NCBI GenBank assembly: GCA_017940545.1
Contig: JAGAYI010000008.1
Coordinates: forward strand, 1 to 64,000
Direction: 5' to 3'
Source: Prevotella sp.
GTDB lineage: Bacteria; Bacteroidota; Bacteroidia; Bacteroidales; Bacteroidaceae
DNA length: 64,000 nt
The stretch's first letter is position 1. The number at the start of each line of letters is the position of its first letter. Shown piece by piece: positions 8,545 through 18,322 of this stretch. A program made the position numbers and the translations under genes. Below the pieces are notes generated by a model. It had not been told where the DNA came from, made no database searches, and was given only the letters and a program-made list of their open reading frames with translations.

Positions 8545-10512
8545 TTACCACAGCAGAATGTAGAGCAGCATGGTAATCAAACAGATTCCGAGAGCACCCC
8601 ATGTGTATGCGCGTGACGTGTGGAAAAGGTCAAGACGGATGGGCAGTGCCTTCGGGTCCTTGATGCCGTCGCGGGCATTACTTCTCAGCCAGATGGCATT
8701 CACACCCACCAGTACACCGAAGAAGATGAAGGCCGATACGCCAATGTCGCCCATGTAGTCAGCAAAGTTCTCGTCGGGCATGTCAACGCCGTTGGTAGAG
8801 TCAACAATCATCAGCGCTCCGGCCATGAACATGAAGAACAGGCCGACGATGCCCAATACGCGTGACCACCAGTACATCTGCATCTTGTCCTTTTTGCTTA
8901 CTTCCTCAGCCTTTACGTAGTTCCTGTCGTAGTAGCTCATGTAGATGAAGAATGTTACCAGGATGATGAAGATGTAGCCGGCACGGAACTGGAACGGAAC
9001 CTCGGGGAAGAACACCTTGAACAGCACACCCATGGGGATGGTGAGAATGGCTGTCCAGACGGCTGCCCTCGACGATGCACGCTTCCACAGCAGGCCAAGG
9101 CCGAAGACGGTGATGATACCCGGATAGATAAAGCCGGAGTACTCCTGAATGTACTGGAATGCCTGGTCAAGACCGCCTAACAAAGGCTTCACGGCGATGA
9201 GGGCAATAACGAGTGCGCAGACAGAGGTCAGACGACCGACGTTCACCAGTTGCTTGTCGTTGGCATTCTTGTTGATGTACTTCTTGTAGATATCCATCGT
9301 GAAGAGGGTAGAAGTAGAGTTGAACATCGAAGCCAGCGAACTGATGATGGCTGCCGTCAGGGCGGCGAAGCTCAGACCTTTGATACCGGTAGGAGTAAAG
9401 TTACGGATGAGCCAGGGGTATGCGTCGTCGGCTACATTAATGTCGCCGGCCAGATTCATAGAGTGGAAGGTGTCCTGATTACCCATGATGTAGTAGGCGC
9501 AGATGCCAGGCAGCACGACGATGAAGGGAATCAAAATCTTCAGGAAACCGGCGAAGATAAGACCCTTCTGGGCTTCCTCGGTGCTCTTGGCAGCCAGACC
9601 CTTCTGGATGATGTACTGGTTGAAGCCCCAGTAACCTAAGTTGGTCAGCCACACACCGCCTACCACTGCTGCTATGCCGGGCACGTTGCTGTAGGCATCG
9701 GCATTATGACTCTGCTGAATAATCAGATGGAAGTGTACGTCTTGTGCATTCTCGCCTGTCGTCAGGTCGGTAAATACCTTTGTGAAGGCTCCAAGAGCAT
9801 CGGTGCCTAATACCTTACCCATCTCGCTCAGGGCTACATAGGCTGTAATCAGACCGCCACCCACGAGGAATGTCACCTGCATAACGTCTGTCCATGCCAC
9901 AGAAGCCAGACCTCCGTAAATGGAATACACGCCGGCTACGACGAACAGAGCCAGGATGATAACCATACGCATGGAAACTTCCCAGCCGCCAATGTTCAGC
10001 ATAGCACCCTGCAGACCCAGAATCTGCTCAATGGCCAGGGCACCCAGCCATGCTACTGACGTCAGGTTGACGAACACGTAGAGGAACAGCCAAAGAATAG
10101 AGAATGCCAGTCCTACACCGTCGTTGTAACGCTCGCGAAGGAACTGCGGAATAGTAAAAATCTTACGGTCGAGCATGACTGGCAGAAGGAATTTACCGAT
10201 AACAACCAGCGTTACGGCGGCCATCACCTCGTAGGCGGCAATGGCAATACCGTCGCGGAAACCGGTTCCCGACATGCCGATGAACTGCTCGGCAGAAATG
10301 TTGGCGGCAATGAGTGAGGCACCCACAGCCCACCAAGTCAGCGTGTTACCGGCGAGGAAGTAGTCGTTGGCACTCTTCTCCTTGCCGTCCTTGTTGCGGC
10401 TCAGGAACAGTCCTAAGCTGACCAGCAGGATGAGATAGAAGACAAGAATGATAAAGTCAATGGATTCGAAACCCGAACTGGTGATTCTCTCCCAAATAGA
10501 TAGTGATTCCAT
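8545..10512 (-). CDS. araP: sodium/sugar symporter (SSS family), probable arabinose importer
   Basis: A 655-residue inner-membrane transporter of the sodium:solute symporter family with about 14-15 membrane helices. Family marks include DYFLAGNTLTWWAVGASLIAANISAEQFIG near the N-terminus (read in part), the IYGGLASVAWTDVMQ segment and LTAAIISSLASMFNSTSTL, which bears the serine/threonine sodium site. It is longer than the simplest members because of an extra C-terminal helix set. Its position between galM and araR and the known Bacteroides araP arrangement support L-arabinose as substrate. Confidence 0.9.
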   Translation of the reverse strand: MESLSIWERITSSGFESIDFIILVFYLILLVSLGLFLSRNKDGKEKSANDYFLAGNTLTWWAVGASLIAANISAEQFIGMSGTGFRDGIAIAAYEVMAAVTLVVIGKFLLPVMLDRKIFTIPQFLRERYNDGVGLAFSILWLFLYVFVNLTSVAWLGALAIEQILGLQGAMLNIGGWEVSMRMVIILALFVVAGVYSIYGGLASVAWTDVMQVTFLVGGGLITAYVALSEMGKVLGTDALGAFTKVFTDLTTGENAQDVHFHLIIQQSHNADAYSNVPGIAAVVGGVWLTNLGYWGFNQYIIQKGLAAKSTEEAQKGLIFAGFLKILIPFIVVLPGICAYYIMGNQDTFHSMNLAGDINVADDAYPWLIRNFTPTGIKGLSFAALTAAIISSLASMFNSTSTLFTMDIYKKYINKNANDKQLVNVGRLTSVCALVIALIAVKPLLGGLDQAFQYIQEYSGFIYPGIITVFGLGLLWKRASSRAAVWTAILTIPMGVLFKVFFPEVPFQFRAGYIFIILVTFFIYMSYYDRNYVKAEEVSKKDKMQMYWWSRVLGIVGLFFMFMAGALMIVDSTNGVDMPDENFADYMGDIGVSAFIFFGVLVGVNAIWLRSNARDGIKDPKALPIRLDLFHTSRAYTWGALGICLITMLLYILLW

Positions 10513-10545
10513 GTTTTACTTTTTATTATCTTAATTATGTTATTG

Positions 10546-11739
10546 TTACTTCACAGAGAACTTGTATGCCACGTGGCTGTGATAGGTCTCACCGGGCTTG
10601 ACGATGGCAGTCGGCCATTCGGGCTTGTTGGGCGTGTCGGGATATTTCTGGCTTTCCAGACAAACACTGACGTGCTTGGGGTACTTCAGTCCTCCCTTGC
10701 GAATGATGTCGGCATCACGTCCTACACCTTGGAAGTTTCCGCTATATACCTGTACGCCTGGCTCGTTGGTAAACATCTCAAGGAAAATGCCCGACTCGGG
10801 AGAGTAGAGTGAAGCACATACCTGCGTGTCATCACCCTTGCCGTCCTTATAAGTGTTCAGGCACCAGTTGTGGTCAAAGCCTGTAGCGTTCTTTATCTGG
10901 TCAAATTCCTGGTTGTTGATGTTCAGGCTGAGTGGGGTGGGGACGCGGAAGTCCATCGGTGTGCCCTCAACGGGCTTAATCTCGCCAGTTGTCATGTAAG
11001 TGGAGTCGCTGGGAGTGTAGTTGTCGGCATTCACCATGAGTATCATGTTGTCGCCCTCTTTTGACGGATTACCATTCAGGTTGAAGTATGAATGGTTGGT
11101 CATGTTGATTACTGTTTCTTTGTCGGTTGTTGCCTCCATCACGATGTCAATCGTGTTGTCTGGCAGAATGGTGAACATTGCCTTGGCGTGAACCTCTCCG
11201 GGGAATCCGTTGTCACCATCGGGGCTGACCAAAGTCAGTACCAGTGTAGTGTCGTTCAGCTGGTCGGCATCATAAACCTGGTGCATCCATCCTGTGTTGC
11301 CACCGCCATGCAGGCAATGCTTGGCACCGTTGCCCGTATCGTTCTGACGTAATTGGATGGTGTCACCGTTAATGACTATCTTACCGTCGTTAATGCGGTT
11401 GGCGTAGCGGCCTACCGTAGAACCATAGTCACTCGGAGAGTTCAGCGTGTCAGCATACTGGCGAATGTTGTCGAAACCCAGCACGACGTCAGTCGGCTTA
11501 CCGTCTTTGTCGGGCACTACCAGCGACACGATACGGCCGCCATAGTTGGTAATGCATACCTCCATGCCGTTCTTGTTTTTCAAAATGAATAACGCGGTCT
11601 TTTTGCCGTTGATTGTAGAATCGAAAGCGGCAGGATTCAGACCTGATACTGTGGTTGCCTGCTTGTCAGCAGACGAACATGCGGTCAGCATTGCAGCGGC
11701 AACACCAACCCCCATCATAAATCCTTTTAGGTTCTTCAT
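10546..11739 (-). CDS. galM: aldose 1-epimerase, lipoprotein form
   Basis: A 397-residue mutarotase with a lipoprotein signal (AAMLTACSS, Cys at about residue 21), so it is probably periplasmic and lipid-anchored. Family motifs: GGRIVSLVVPDKDGK, GYANRI-type YGSTVGRYANRI, MTNHSYFNLNG with its catalytic His, and FTNEPGVQVYSGNF with the catalytic Glu. It interconverts sugar anomers before uptake. It is the first gene of the arabinose operon, matching araM of Bacteroides. A second, cytoplasmic mutarotase lies in the galactose operon of this window. Confidence 0.92.
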   Translation of the reverse strand: MKNLKGFMMGVGVAAAMLTACSSADKQATTVSGLNPAAFDSTINGKKTALFILKNKNGMEVCITNYGGRIVSLVVPDKDGKPTDVVLGFDNIRQYADTLNSPSDYGSTVGRYANRINDGKIVINGDTIQLRQNDTGNGAKHCLHGGGNTGWMHQVYDADQLNDTTLVLTLVSPDGDNGFPGEVHAKAMFTILPDNTIDIVMEATTDKETVINMTNHSYFNLNGNPSKEGDNMILMVNADNYTPSDSTYMTTGEIKPVEGTPMDFRVPTPLSLNINNQEFDQIKNATGFDHNWCLNTYKDGKGDDTQVCASLYSPESGIFLEMFTNEPGVQVYSGNFQGVGRDADIIRKGGLKYPKHVSVCLESQKYPDTPNKPEWPTAIVKPGETYHSHVAYKFSVK

Positions 11740-11786
11740 TAGTTAGAATTGTTTTAGTTGTAATATCTGTGTATTTAAAATTTGGG

Positions 11787-11798
11787 TGTAAATTTACA
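11787..11798. promoter_or_regulatory. candidate AraR operator, perfect palindrome
   Basis: TGTAAATTTACA is a perfect 12 bp palindrome 48 bases upstream of the first gene of the arabinose operon, with further partial symmetry outside it (TTG...TAA). NUDIX regulators bind such sites. A convincing -7/-33 pair was not found in this 125 bp gap, so its relation to the start of transcription is not known. Confidence 0.45.
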
Positions 11799-11864
11799 AC
11801 TAATTTTCGAAATGACCATAAAAAAAGTCAATTATTTTTATCTGGTGTGTGCTTTTTACACTCT

Positions 11865-12602
11865 TTAACGGTCGAAGTGCTGGTAATCCTTATGGGAAGT
11901 CCAATCTCCTCCCCACCGGAAACCGTGCTTCTTAAACAGTTTATACGCTAAGTCGTTCTTGTCGATTTTGTAAGGAAAGTTTGCGGCCCTGTTGATGTAT
12001 TGAGAGGCGTTGCTTGGTTGTATGAACAAGGTGCCGTTTTTGCGGCGTCTGACATATGGGTTATATAGCGTGTTTAAATCGACGGCCATGCCTAATGCAT
12101 GTTTGGATAATGTTTTGCTTCCGGCAATGGGGCGGTAGCAAAAACACGATGAATTATTTGCTTGCATCTGACGTTCGTCGTCAGCGTCGTATTCATCCGG
12201 CAACACCATTCGCTGAATCGGATATCTTGCTTCGTAAAGTGCTTTAAAGATTTCTACTAAGTCGTTGGAAATATCTTTGTTACAGACCATCTCGCCAATG
12301 TGTATCTTCTGGTCGTAATCCCAATGTAATGTGCGAATGTGCCGCAGGTCACTACGTCCGATATGTGGATTCTCCTTATAGGTTTTTCCTTGCATTCGCA
12401 GCCATACCCTGTCGGGTATTTCTTCTGCCATGAAACAGCTGTCAATGCCAAATGCCCTGACTTCTTCTGTTGTTACAACTTGTCCTGCCTCCCAGTTCTT
12501 TAATGCTTGCAGACCTTGCGCCGTGATGGCCAGGGGAGTGCCGGTGAGCAATCCATACAAGATAAAAACTGATAATACTGTCTTTCTGACTGAATACCTC
12601 AT
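11865..12602 (-). CDS. secreted M15-family D-Ala-D-Ala carboxypeptidase-like protein
   Basis: A 245-residue protein with an N-terminal signal (residues 1-29, ending AITAQ). The C-terminal half has the M15 zinc site: SKHALGMAVDLN (His and Asp ligands) and, near the end, HKDYQHFD (third His). The WGGDW segment before it also fits. It probably trims peptidoglycan stem peptides or endolysin-like targets in the periplasm. The upstream half (residues 30-110) is not recognised. The next gene upstream ends 13 bases before its start, so the two may be one unit. Confidence 0.85.
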   Translation of the reverse strand: MRYSVRKTVLSVFILYGLLTGTPLAITAQGLQALKNWEAGQVVTTEEVRAFGIDSCFMAEEIPDRVWLRMQGKTYKENPHIGRSDLRHIRTLHWDYDQKIHIGEMVCNKDISNDLVEIFKALYEARYPIQRMVLPDEYDADDERQMQANNSSCFCYRPIAGSKTLSKHALGMAVDLNTLYNPYVRRRKNGTLFIQPSNASQYINRAANFPYKIDKNDLAYKLFKKHGFRWGGDWTSHKDYQHFDR

Positions 12603-12615
12603 GCCTTACTACCGG

Positions 12616-13083
12616 TTATTGCTTGTCAGCATGTTGTTCGGCCCATTGTTGCAAGGCATTGATGTATTTCTCTGCACGTTCATCGTACAGTCGTTTTTCG
12701 CGCTGGCGTACTATGAGCTTATATATGAGCCAAATGACGATGCATGGCGCAAGACCGACGAGGAAACTGAGCCAGAACAGGGTGTCGTTGTCGGGGTTCT
12801 GCCATGTAATGAGTACTGGCGGTATGCAGAAAATGATGACCAGCCATAAAGGACCGCGTCGTTTCATGTCCTTTTGCCATTCCAAGAGATCTTGTTTACG
12901 GTCAATGTAGTCTTCAAATTCTTCATCGGCCATTCCGAATTGTTCGACATGGGGTAATGTCCGGTCGTTCTTATACTTGGACCTGATGGTGAAGAGACGG
13001 CTCTGCAGGGTCTCCTCAAACTGTGGTGCATCAATATAGCTGCGGTCAATGTTAAACATGCTTCTCTTTTTGGTAATAATCAT
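12616..13083 (-). CDS. hypothetical membrane protein with two helices
   Basis: A 155-residue protein not assigned to a family. Residues 1-75 are charged and likely cytosolic with helical pattern; two hydrophobic stretches follow (WLVIIFCIPPVLITW and LFWLSFLVGLAPCIVIWLIY), then a basic helical tail (RQREKRLYDERAEKY). An internal ATG at 13059 (MFNIDRS) is an equally good start. It precedes the M15 peptidase by 13 bases. A small hairpin (GCCTT/AAGGC) lies just upstream at 13090-13109. Confidence 0.7.
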   Translation of the reverse strand: MIITKKRSMFNIDRSYIDAPQFEETLQSRLFTIRSKYKNDRTLPHVEQFGMADEEFEDYIDRKQDLLEWQKDMKRRGPLWLVIIFCIPPVLITWQNPDNDTLFWLSFLVGLAPCIVIWLIYKLIVRQREKRLYDERAEKYINALQQWAEQHADKQ

Positions 13084-13124
13084 TGAGGCCTTCGTTATAA
13101 AAAAGGCTTTTACTTAATAAATAA

Positions 13125-13202
13125 GTTTGAAGCTTGAGACTGGGGGATGAGATTTGTGTAGCTCACACACAATTCCCATGCCTCATTTCTCAAGCCTCAA
13201 AC
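13125..13202 (-). terminator. long inverted repeat ending the galactose operon
   Basis: Arms gtttgaagcttgaga (13125-13139) and tctcaagcctcaaac (13188-13202) pair at 14 of 15 positions. Inside, TTGTGT and ACACAA can form a second stem. It begins 9 bases after the galK stop on the minus strand and is followed by an A/T-rich stretch. It likely ends transcription, although the long loop is unusual for a simple terminator. Confidence 0.55.
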
Positions 13203-13211
13203 CGTTAGCTG

Positions 13212-14378
13212 TTAGCAGAGTTTACGCGAGCCGTCACCTATGACTACGTCATAAACCTTTGGCTCGTGACCATATTTCTCGTTGAAACGCTTCTTGGCAT
13301 CAGAGATGAACTGGCGATACAGGTCGTTGCGTACCAGATTGATGGTGCATCCGCCAAAGCCGCCGCCCATGATGCGACTGCCTGTCACGCCGTTTTCCTT
13401 GGCAATGTCGTTCAAGAAGTCAAGTTCTTCGCAGCTGACCTCATAGTCCTTTGAGAGTCCTTCATGCGTCTGATACATCAGCTCGCCCACCTTCTCGTAG
13501 TCACCTTCGTTAAGTGCGTCGCACACTGCCAGTACGCGGTCTTTCTCGCCTAACACAAACTTGGCACGCTTGTAGTCTTCTTCGCCAACCTCAGCGCGAA
13601 CCTCGTCTAACTGTTCCCATGTGCAGTCGCGAAGAGTCTCAAATTTACCCTCCGGGTGTTTTGCCTGAATGTGCTTCACCACGTTCTCGCACGAGTTGCG
13701 GCGGTCGTTATAGGGCGAACCTGCCAGTTGGTGCTTCACAACGCTGTCAAGCAGTACGAGGCGGTAGCCGTCTGGCTTGAAGGGGAAATACTCGAACTCA
13801 CGACTGCGGCAGTCGAGACGCATCAGACAGCCGGCCTTTCCGAAGACAGAGGCGAACTGATCCATGATGCCGCAGTTGACACCGCAGTAGTTATGTTCCG
13901 TGGCCTGACCTGCAAGCACCATGTCCCATTGTGACACCTTGTTCTCGCCAAAGAGGTCGTTCAAACCACAGGCGAAGCAGCTTTCCATAGCGGCTGACGA
14001 TGACATGCCTGCCCCGAGGGGTACGTCGCCTGCAAAGGCAATGTTGAAACCTTTGACGGGTACGCCCAATTTCATCATCTCCAGTGAAATGCCATAGATG
14101 TAGCGTGCCCATGAAGCACGGGGGCCGTCGGGGTCGCTGAGTTTAAAGTCAACGCGATCTTTCAGGTCAATGGCGTATGCCATTACCGTGTCCTCTGTTC
14201 CGTTGGGGCGCATTTCGGCAATGATGCCTTTGTCAACAGCTCCAGGGAATACGAAGCCGCCGTTGTAGTCGGTATGTTCGCCAATGAGGTTAATACGACC
14301 GGGTGATGCATATACGTTACCCGTTTTTCCATCAAAATGCTTGATGAAACGGCTTCTTACAAATTCAATGTCCATCAT
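13212..14378 (-). CDS. galK: galactokinase
   Basis: A 388-residue GHMP-family kinase that makes galactose 1-phosphate from galactose and ATP. Motifs: the galactokinase signature GRINLIGEHTDYNGGFVFP (residues about 27-45), the phosphate loop PLGAGMSSSAAME, and the third GHMP motif SRIMGGGFGGCTINLV near the C-terminus. Either of two adjacent ATG codons (14378 or 14375) could start it. It is the last gene of galM-gluP-galK. galT and galE are not in this window. Confidence 0.97.
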   Translation of the reverse strand: MMDIEFVRSRFIKHFDGKTGNVYASPGRINLIGEHTDYNGGFVFPGAVDKGIIAEMRPNGTEDTVMAYAIDLKDRVDFKLSDPDGPRASWARYIYGISLEMMKLGVPVKGFNIAFAGDVPLGAGMSSSAAMESCFACGLNDLFGENKVSQWDMVLAGQATEHNYCGVNCGIMDQFASVFGKAGCLMRLDCRSREFEYFPFKPDGYRLVLLDSVVKHQLAGSPYNDRRNSCENVVKHIQAKHPEGKFETLRDCTWEQLDEVRAEVGEEDYKRAKFVLGEKDRVLAVCDALNEGDYEKVGELMYQTHEGLSKDYEVSCEELDFLNDIAKENGVTGSRIMGGGFGGCTINLVRNDLYRQFISDAKKRFNEKYGHEPKVYDVVIGDGSRKLC

Positions 14379-14421
14379 ATTTGATTCTCGTTTTTTTATT
14401 ACCTGTTTTCTTATTTGTTTT

Positions 14422-15732
14422 TTACTCTACGGGTATGTCGGTATTTACGTTCTTCGAACCGAACATGGCGTAATAGAACATGTATGCCATAGAGAGCAGG
14501 GGAATGATGTAGCTTACCATGTAGCCCACGTTGTCAGCAATAAAGTTTTGAACGAGTGGCATGACACCACCGCCAACCACCATCATCATGAAGATGCCGG
14601 AAGCCTGTGCGGTATATTTGCCCAGCCCTTCAGTGGCAAGGTTGAAGATGGAAGCCCACATGATGGAGGTACACAGGCCGCAAAGAACCAGTAGCATGGC
14701 ACTTACGGGAACTTGAGTCATTTCGAAGGACTTGCCCGTGAAGAGCGGCATGCTGGTCATTACCTCCTTAGGAATGAAGATTGCCAGCAGAATGAGCAGC
14801 ATGCCAATTCCGTTAGTGGCAATCATCATTTGTTTTGAGGACACCTTGCCGGCAATGAACGTGGAGCACAGACGGCCCACAAGCATCAGGAGCCAGTATG
14901 TACCGGCCACGAAACCGCCGATGGCGGCGGCGTTAGCCAGAAGGCCAGCACCTTTCTCGGTGGTGTCGGCAATGTAGAAGTTCAGCGTGCCGGGAATGCC
15001 CACTTCAACGCCCACATAGAGGAAGATGGCGATAACGCCCAGCGTACAGTGGCGGAACGACCAGGGTGAGTGTTCGAACTTGGTGCTTGATGTTACGCGT
15101 CCCAGCTCGGGATCTCTGATGGGGATGAACACCAGGGCGATGAAGGCTGCTGCGAAGACTGCCATGGCGATGTAGAGTACGAGGTTGATTTCTACGAAGT
15201 CGGTGCTCTTGGTTACCTCGCCGATGAGTGCACCTACCAGCATGGGTGTGAGTGTGCCGGCCAGCGAGTTCAGCGTACCGCCGATGAGGTTCAGCTGGTT
15301 ACCGCGGTTACCGCCTCCGCCGATGAGGTTCAGCATGGGGTTAACCACCGTGTTGAGCAGACATACTGAGATACCAGAGACAAAGGCTCCTAACAGGTAG
15401 ATGGCATTGTCGCTATAGCCTTCCAAGGCCTCGAAACCGGAAATCCACTGTACCATAACGCCGATGAAACCCACCATAATGCCCAGCAGGGCCGTCTTCT
15501 TGTAGCCGATGCGGGTCAGCATCTTTCCCGCAGGGATTCCCATAAACAGATATGCAAAGAAGTTCATGAAGTTACCCAGCATGGCCAGCATGTTGGAACC
15601 GCCGACTTCGGGGTCGTTCTTCATGACTACACCGATAGGAGCTGCCAGGTTTGTGACGAAGGCAATCATAGCATATAGGAACATCATGGTGATGATGGCT
15701 ATAATGCTACCATTCTTTTGTTGATTACTCAT
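14422..15732 (-). CDS. gluP: MFS glucose/galactose transporter
   Basis: A 436-residue transporter with 12 predicted membrane helices, of the FucP/GluP branch of the major facilitator superfamily. The loop GIPAGKMLTRIGYKKTALLG between helices 2 and 3 and the conserved NTVVNPMLNLIGGG segment support that branch. It sits between galK (43 bases away) and a cytosolic mutarotase (38 bases away), so galactose or glucose is the likely substrate. The symbol is by family and context. Confidence 0.85.
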   Translation of the reverse strand: MSNQQKNGSIIAIITMMFLYAMIAFVTNLAAPIGVVMKNDPEVGGSNMLAMLGNFMNFFAYLFMGIPAGKMLTRIGYKKTALLGIMVGFIGVMVQWISGFEALEGYSDNAIYLLGAFVSGISVCLLNTVVNPMLNLIGGGGNRGNQLNLIGGTLNSLAGTLTPMLVGALIGEVTKSTDFVEINLVLYIAMAVFAAAFIALVFIPIRDPELGRVTSSTKFEHSPWSFRHCTLGVIAIFLYVGVEVGIPGTLNFYIADTTEKGAGLLANAAAIGGFVAGTYWLLMLVGRLCSTFIAGKVSSKQMMIATNGIGMLLILLAIFIPKEVMTSMPLFTGKSFEMTQVPVSAMLLVLCGLCTSIMWASIFNLATEGLGKYTAQASGIFMMMVVGGGVMPLVQNFIADNVGYMVSYIIPLLSMAYMFYYAMFGSKNVNTDIPVE

Positions 15733-15770
15733 TTTTTTGTAAATATTAGTCAGTTATTGTTCTTGTGTCC

Positions 15771-16862
15771 TTATTTTTCTACCCCAAATCTGTAGATGGT
15801 CTTCTGCTTGTAGCGCTGACCAGGATTCAGCACGACGCTGGGGAAATAGGGGCGGTTTGGCGTGTCGGGGAAGTGCTGGCACTCCAAGCATACGGCTGAA
15901 CGGCGTGGGAATGTGGCGCCGTTGGCACCTTTGTAACCGTTTGCGTAGTTTGCCGTATAGAGCTGCATGCCCGGTTCGGTAGTGTAGCATTCCAGCGTCC
16001 GTCCGCTCTTTGGGTCTGTCACCTTGGCGGCGAAGCTCAGCTCGCCCTCTTCCTTCTTGTTGAGCACATAGTTGTGGTCGTAACCCTTGCCAAACTTGAT
16101 TTGCTCGTGGTCGGCGTCAATCTCCTTTCCAAAAGCTTTGGGGGTACGGAAGTCAAACGGGGTGCCTTCAACCTTCAGTATCTCACCAGTAGGAATGGCT
16201 GTGGCATCGGTCGGCAGATAGAAGTCGGCATTGATTTCGCAAATCTGGTCTTCAATAGTCGGGGTGGGGTCGGCGGTACCTGCCAAGCTGAAGAAAGCAT
16301 GGTGTGTCAGGTTGACAATGGTTTTCTTGTTGGTTGTTGCCAGATATTCCATGACCAGTTCGTTCTGGTCGGTGAATGTGAATTCTACGGTAACATCCAG
16401 TTCTCCGGTGAACCCTTCTTCGCCGTATGACGAAATGCGGTGCAAGGCAAGCGAGCGGGGCCCCATCTGGCGTGCATCCCAAACCTTGCAGTGGAATCCG
16501 GTAGGTCCGCCGTGCAGGTGGTTGGGGCCGTCGTTGAGGGCCAGCTGGTAGTCTTTTCCGTTCAGGGTGAACTGTCCTTTGCAGATGCGGTTACCCCAAC
16601 GGCCAATCAGTGTGGACAGGAAGGGCTCCTCTCCGCTCATCAGCTGCTGAATGTTGGCATGGCCTTGAATAACGTTAGCTACTTTACCGTCTTTGTCAGG
16701 AACCATGATGGCGACGATGGCTCCGCCGTAGTTAGAGATGGCTACTTCGAAACCGAGACGGTTCTTCAAGATGTATAAATCTGTTTTTTTACCATTAATG
16801 GTGGTCTGAAAGTCCTTGCGGTTCAAACCACACAAGGGCGCTGTTTCTGTAGTGTTTGTCAT
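15771..16862 (-). CDS. galM: aldose 1-epimerase, cytosolic form
   Basis: A 363-residue mutarotase without a signal peptide. Motifs: GGAIVAIMVPDKDGK, LIGRWGNRICKG, NLTHHAFFSLAG with the catalytic His, and YTTEPGMQLYTANY with the catalytic Glu. It supplies alpha-galactose to GalK. It is clearly related to the lipoprotein mutarotase at 10546-11739, but has its own promoter (16895-16926) and leads the galactose operon. Confidence 0.93.
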   Translation of the reverse strand: MTNTTETAPLCGLNRKDFQTTINGKKTDLYILKNRLGFEVAISNYGGAIVAIMVPDKDGKVANVIQGHANIQQLMSGEEPFLSTLIGRWGNRICKGQFTLNGKDYQLALNDGPNHLHGGPTGFHCKVWDARQMGPRSLALHRISSYGEEGFTGELDVTVEFTFTDQNELVMEYLATTNKKTIVNLTHHAFFSLAGTADPTPTIEDQICEINADFYLPTDATAIPTGEILKVEGTPFDFRTPKAFGKEIDADHEQIKFGKGYDHNYVLNKKEEGELSFAAKVTDPKSGRTLECYTTEPGMQLYTANYANGYKGANGATFPRRSAVCLECQHFPDTPNRPYFPSVVLNPGQRYKQKTIYRFGVEK

Positions 16863-16894
16863 AATTTAATGTCTTTAGTTACAGTTGTTGTTTG

Positions 16895-16926
16895 CAAAGT
16901 AACTGAAAAAAGTCGAGATGAACAAA
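16895..16926 (-). promoter_or_regulatory. promoter of the galactose operon
   Basis: On the minus strand, TTTG (16923-16926), a 20 base spacer, and TTACTTTG (16895-16902), one base away from the TAnnTTTG consensus. It lies 33 bases before the galM start. A small inverted repeat, GTGTT...AACAC at 16954-16966, lies upstream and could be an operator. Confidence 0.6.
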
Positions 16927-16967
16927 CTTAACGCCCTAAAAAACGTTCAATGGAGTGTTAAAAACAC

Positions 16968-18284
16968 CTAAATGCAATTTTTAAGGAAGTCGGCAACCAC
17001 ATAACTGCTGCCTCCAACGAACACGAAATCATCGCCTGAGGCTGTATTCATGACCATTTTGTAGGCTGTCGGAACGGTGGGTACGGCCCTACCGTCAAGT
17101 CCTGCCTGTGTGCCCTTCTTCAGGAGTATTTCTTCGGGAATGGCCCGTTTGTTGTTTGCTTTGGTAAAATAATAGGTGGCATTGGTTGGAAGCAGTTTCA
17201 TGACTCCGTCAATGTCTTTGTCGTCCACCATGCCGAAGACGATGTACATGTGCCGGCACTTCACGTTCTTCAGTTGTCGGCTCAGGTATTCCCACCCTGC
17301 AAGGTTGTGCCCCGTGTCGCAAACCACGTGCGGAACAATCTTCACTGTTTGCCACCGGCCTTGCAATCCGGTGAGCTCGCAGACATGCATGATTCCGTTT
17401 TCTATTTCCTTCCGGCATTTCTCTTGGTCCTCGGGCTTTGAGCATTTGCACATGATGCCCATTTCCTCCAGTTTGCTGACAGCACATAGCACGGTGTTGG
17501 TGTTTTTCTCTTGGTATATTCCTCCCAGTTCGCCGTTCAGCTCGCCATAGCTTCTGGTCAGGTAGTGCATGGTGCCGTCGTTTTGCGGCTTGGCACCCAG
17601 TACCTCCTGCTGCTCTTCTGCAAACGTGATGGGGGCCTGTTCTTCCCGTGCCTTTGCTTCGAACACGGGGCGTGTCTCCTTGGTCGTTTCGCCTATGACG
17701 ACAGGAATGCCTTTCTTGATGATGCCTGCTTTTTCGGCTGCTATCTTGGCCAGCGTGTCTCCAAGAAATTTAACATGGTCGAAACTGATGTTGGTTATCA
17801 CCGAGAGCACTGGGGTAATGATATTCGTACAATCCAGTCGTCCTCCCAGTCCTACCTCGACGACAGCAATATCAACTTTCATGTCGCTGAAATACTTGAA
17901 TGCCATGGCGGTAGCCAGCTCAAAGAATGAGGGTTTCAGGGGTTCGAAGAAGTTGCGTTCTTTCTCGACAAACTCCACCACGTATTCCTCGCTGATGCAT
18001 TGCCCGTTGATTCTGATGCGCTCGCGGAAGTCCACCAGGTGCGGCGAAGTGTAGAGTCCTACCTTGTATCCGCAGGTTTGCAGAATGGCTGCCAATGTGT
18101 GCGAGCAGGACCCCTTGCCGTTGGTTCCTGCCACGTGAATGGTTTGGAAGTTCCGGTGCGGGTGCCCCAGGTGCTCGTCAAGTGCCAGCGTGTTGCGCAG
18201 TCCTTCGTGGAAACCAGTTGAGCCGTCTTTTTCAAATTGCGGCAACTGGCTGAACAGGTATTGGGTTGTTTCCTGGTAGGTCAT
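16968..18284 (-). CDS. folC: folylpolyglutamate/dihydrofolate synthase
   Basis: A 438-residue Mur-ligase-like enzyme that adds glutamate to folates. Visible motifs: the P-loop VAGTNGKGSCSH, TSPHLVDFRERIRI, EVGLGGRLDCTN and CDTGHNLAG in the C-terminal domain. The ATG at 18284 (MTYQETTQYL) is preferred because it gives the usual N-terminus; the frame stays open to 18317. It follows dnaJ by about 40 bases and is probably co-transcribed. Confidence 0.94.
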   Translation of the reverse strand: MTYQETTQYLFSQLPQFEKDGSTGFHEGLRNTLALDEHLGHPHRNFQTIHVAGTNGKGSCSHTLAAILQTCGYKVGLYTSPHLVDFRERIRINGQCISEEYVVEFVEKERNFFEPLKPSFFELATAMAFKYFSDMKVDIAVVEVGLGGRLDCTNIITPVLSVITNISFDHVKFLGDTLAKIAAEKAGIIKKGIPVVIGETTKETRPVFEAKAREEQAPITFAEEQQEVLGAKPQNDGTMHYLTRSYGELNGELGGIYQEKNTNTVLCAVSKLEEMGIMCKCSKPEDQEKCRKEIENGIMHVCELTGLQGRWQTVKIVPHVVCDTGHNLAGWEYLSRQLKNVKCRHMYIVFGMVDDKDIDGVMKLLPTNATYYFTKANNKRAIPEEILLKKGTQAGLDGRAVPTVPTAYKMVMNTASGDDFVFVGGSSYVVADFLKNCI

Positions 18285-18322
18285 GGGGTGGGGGAGTTTT
18301 TTGAATGTTAAGATCAAGCGCT

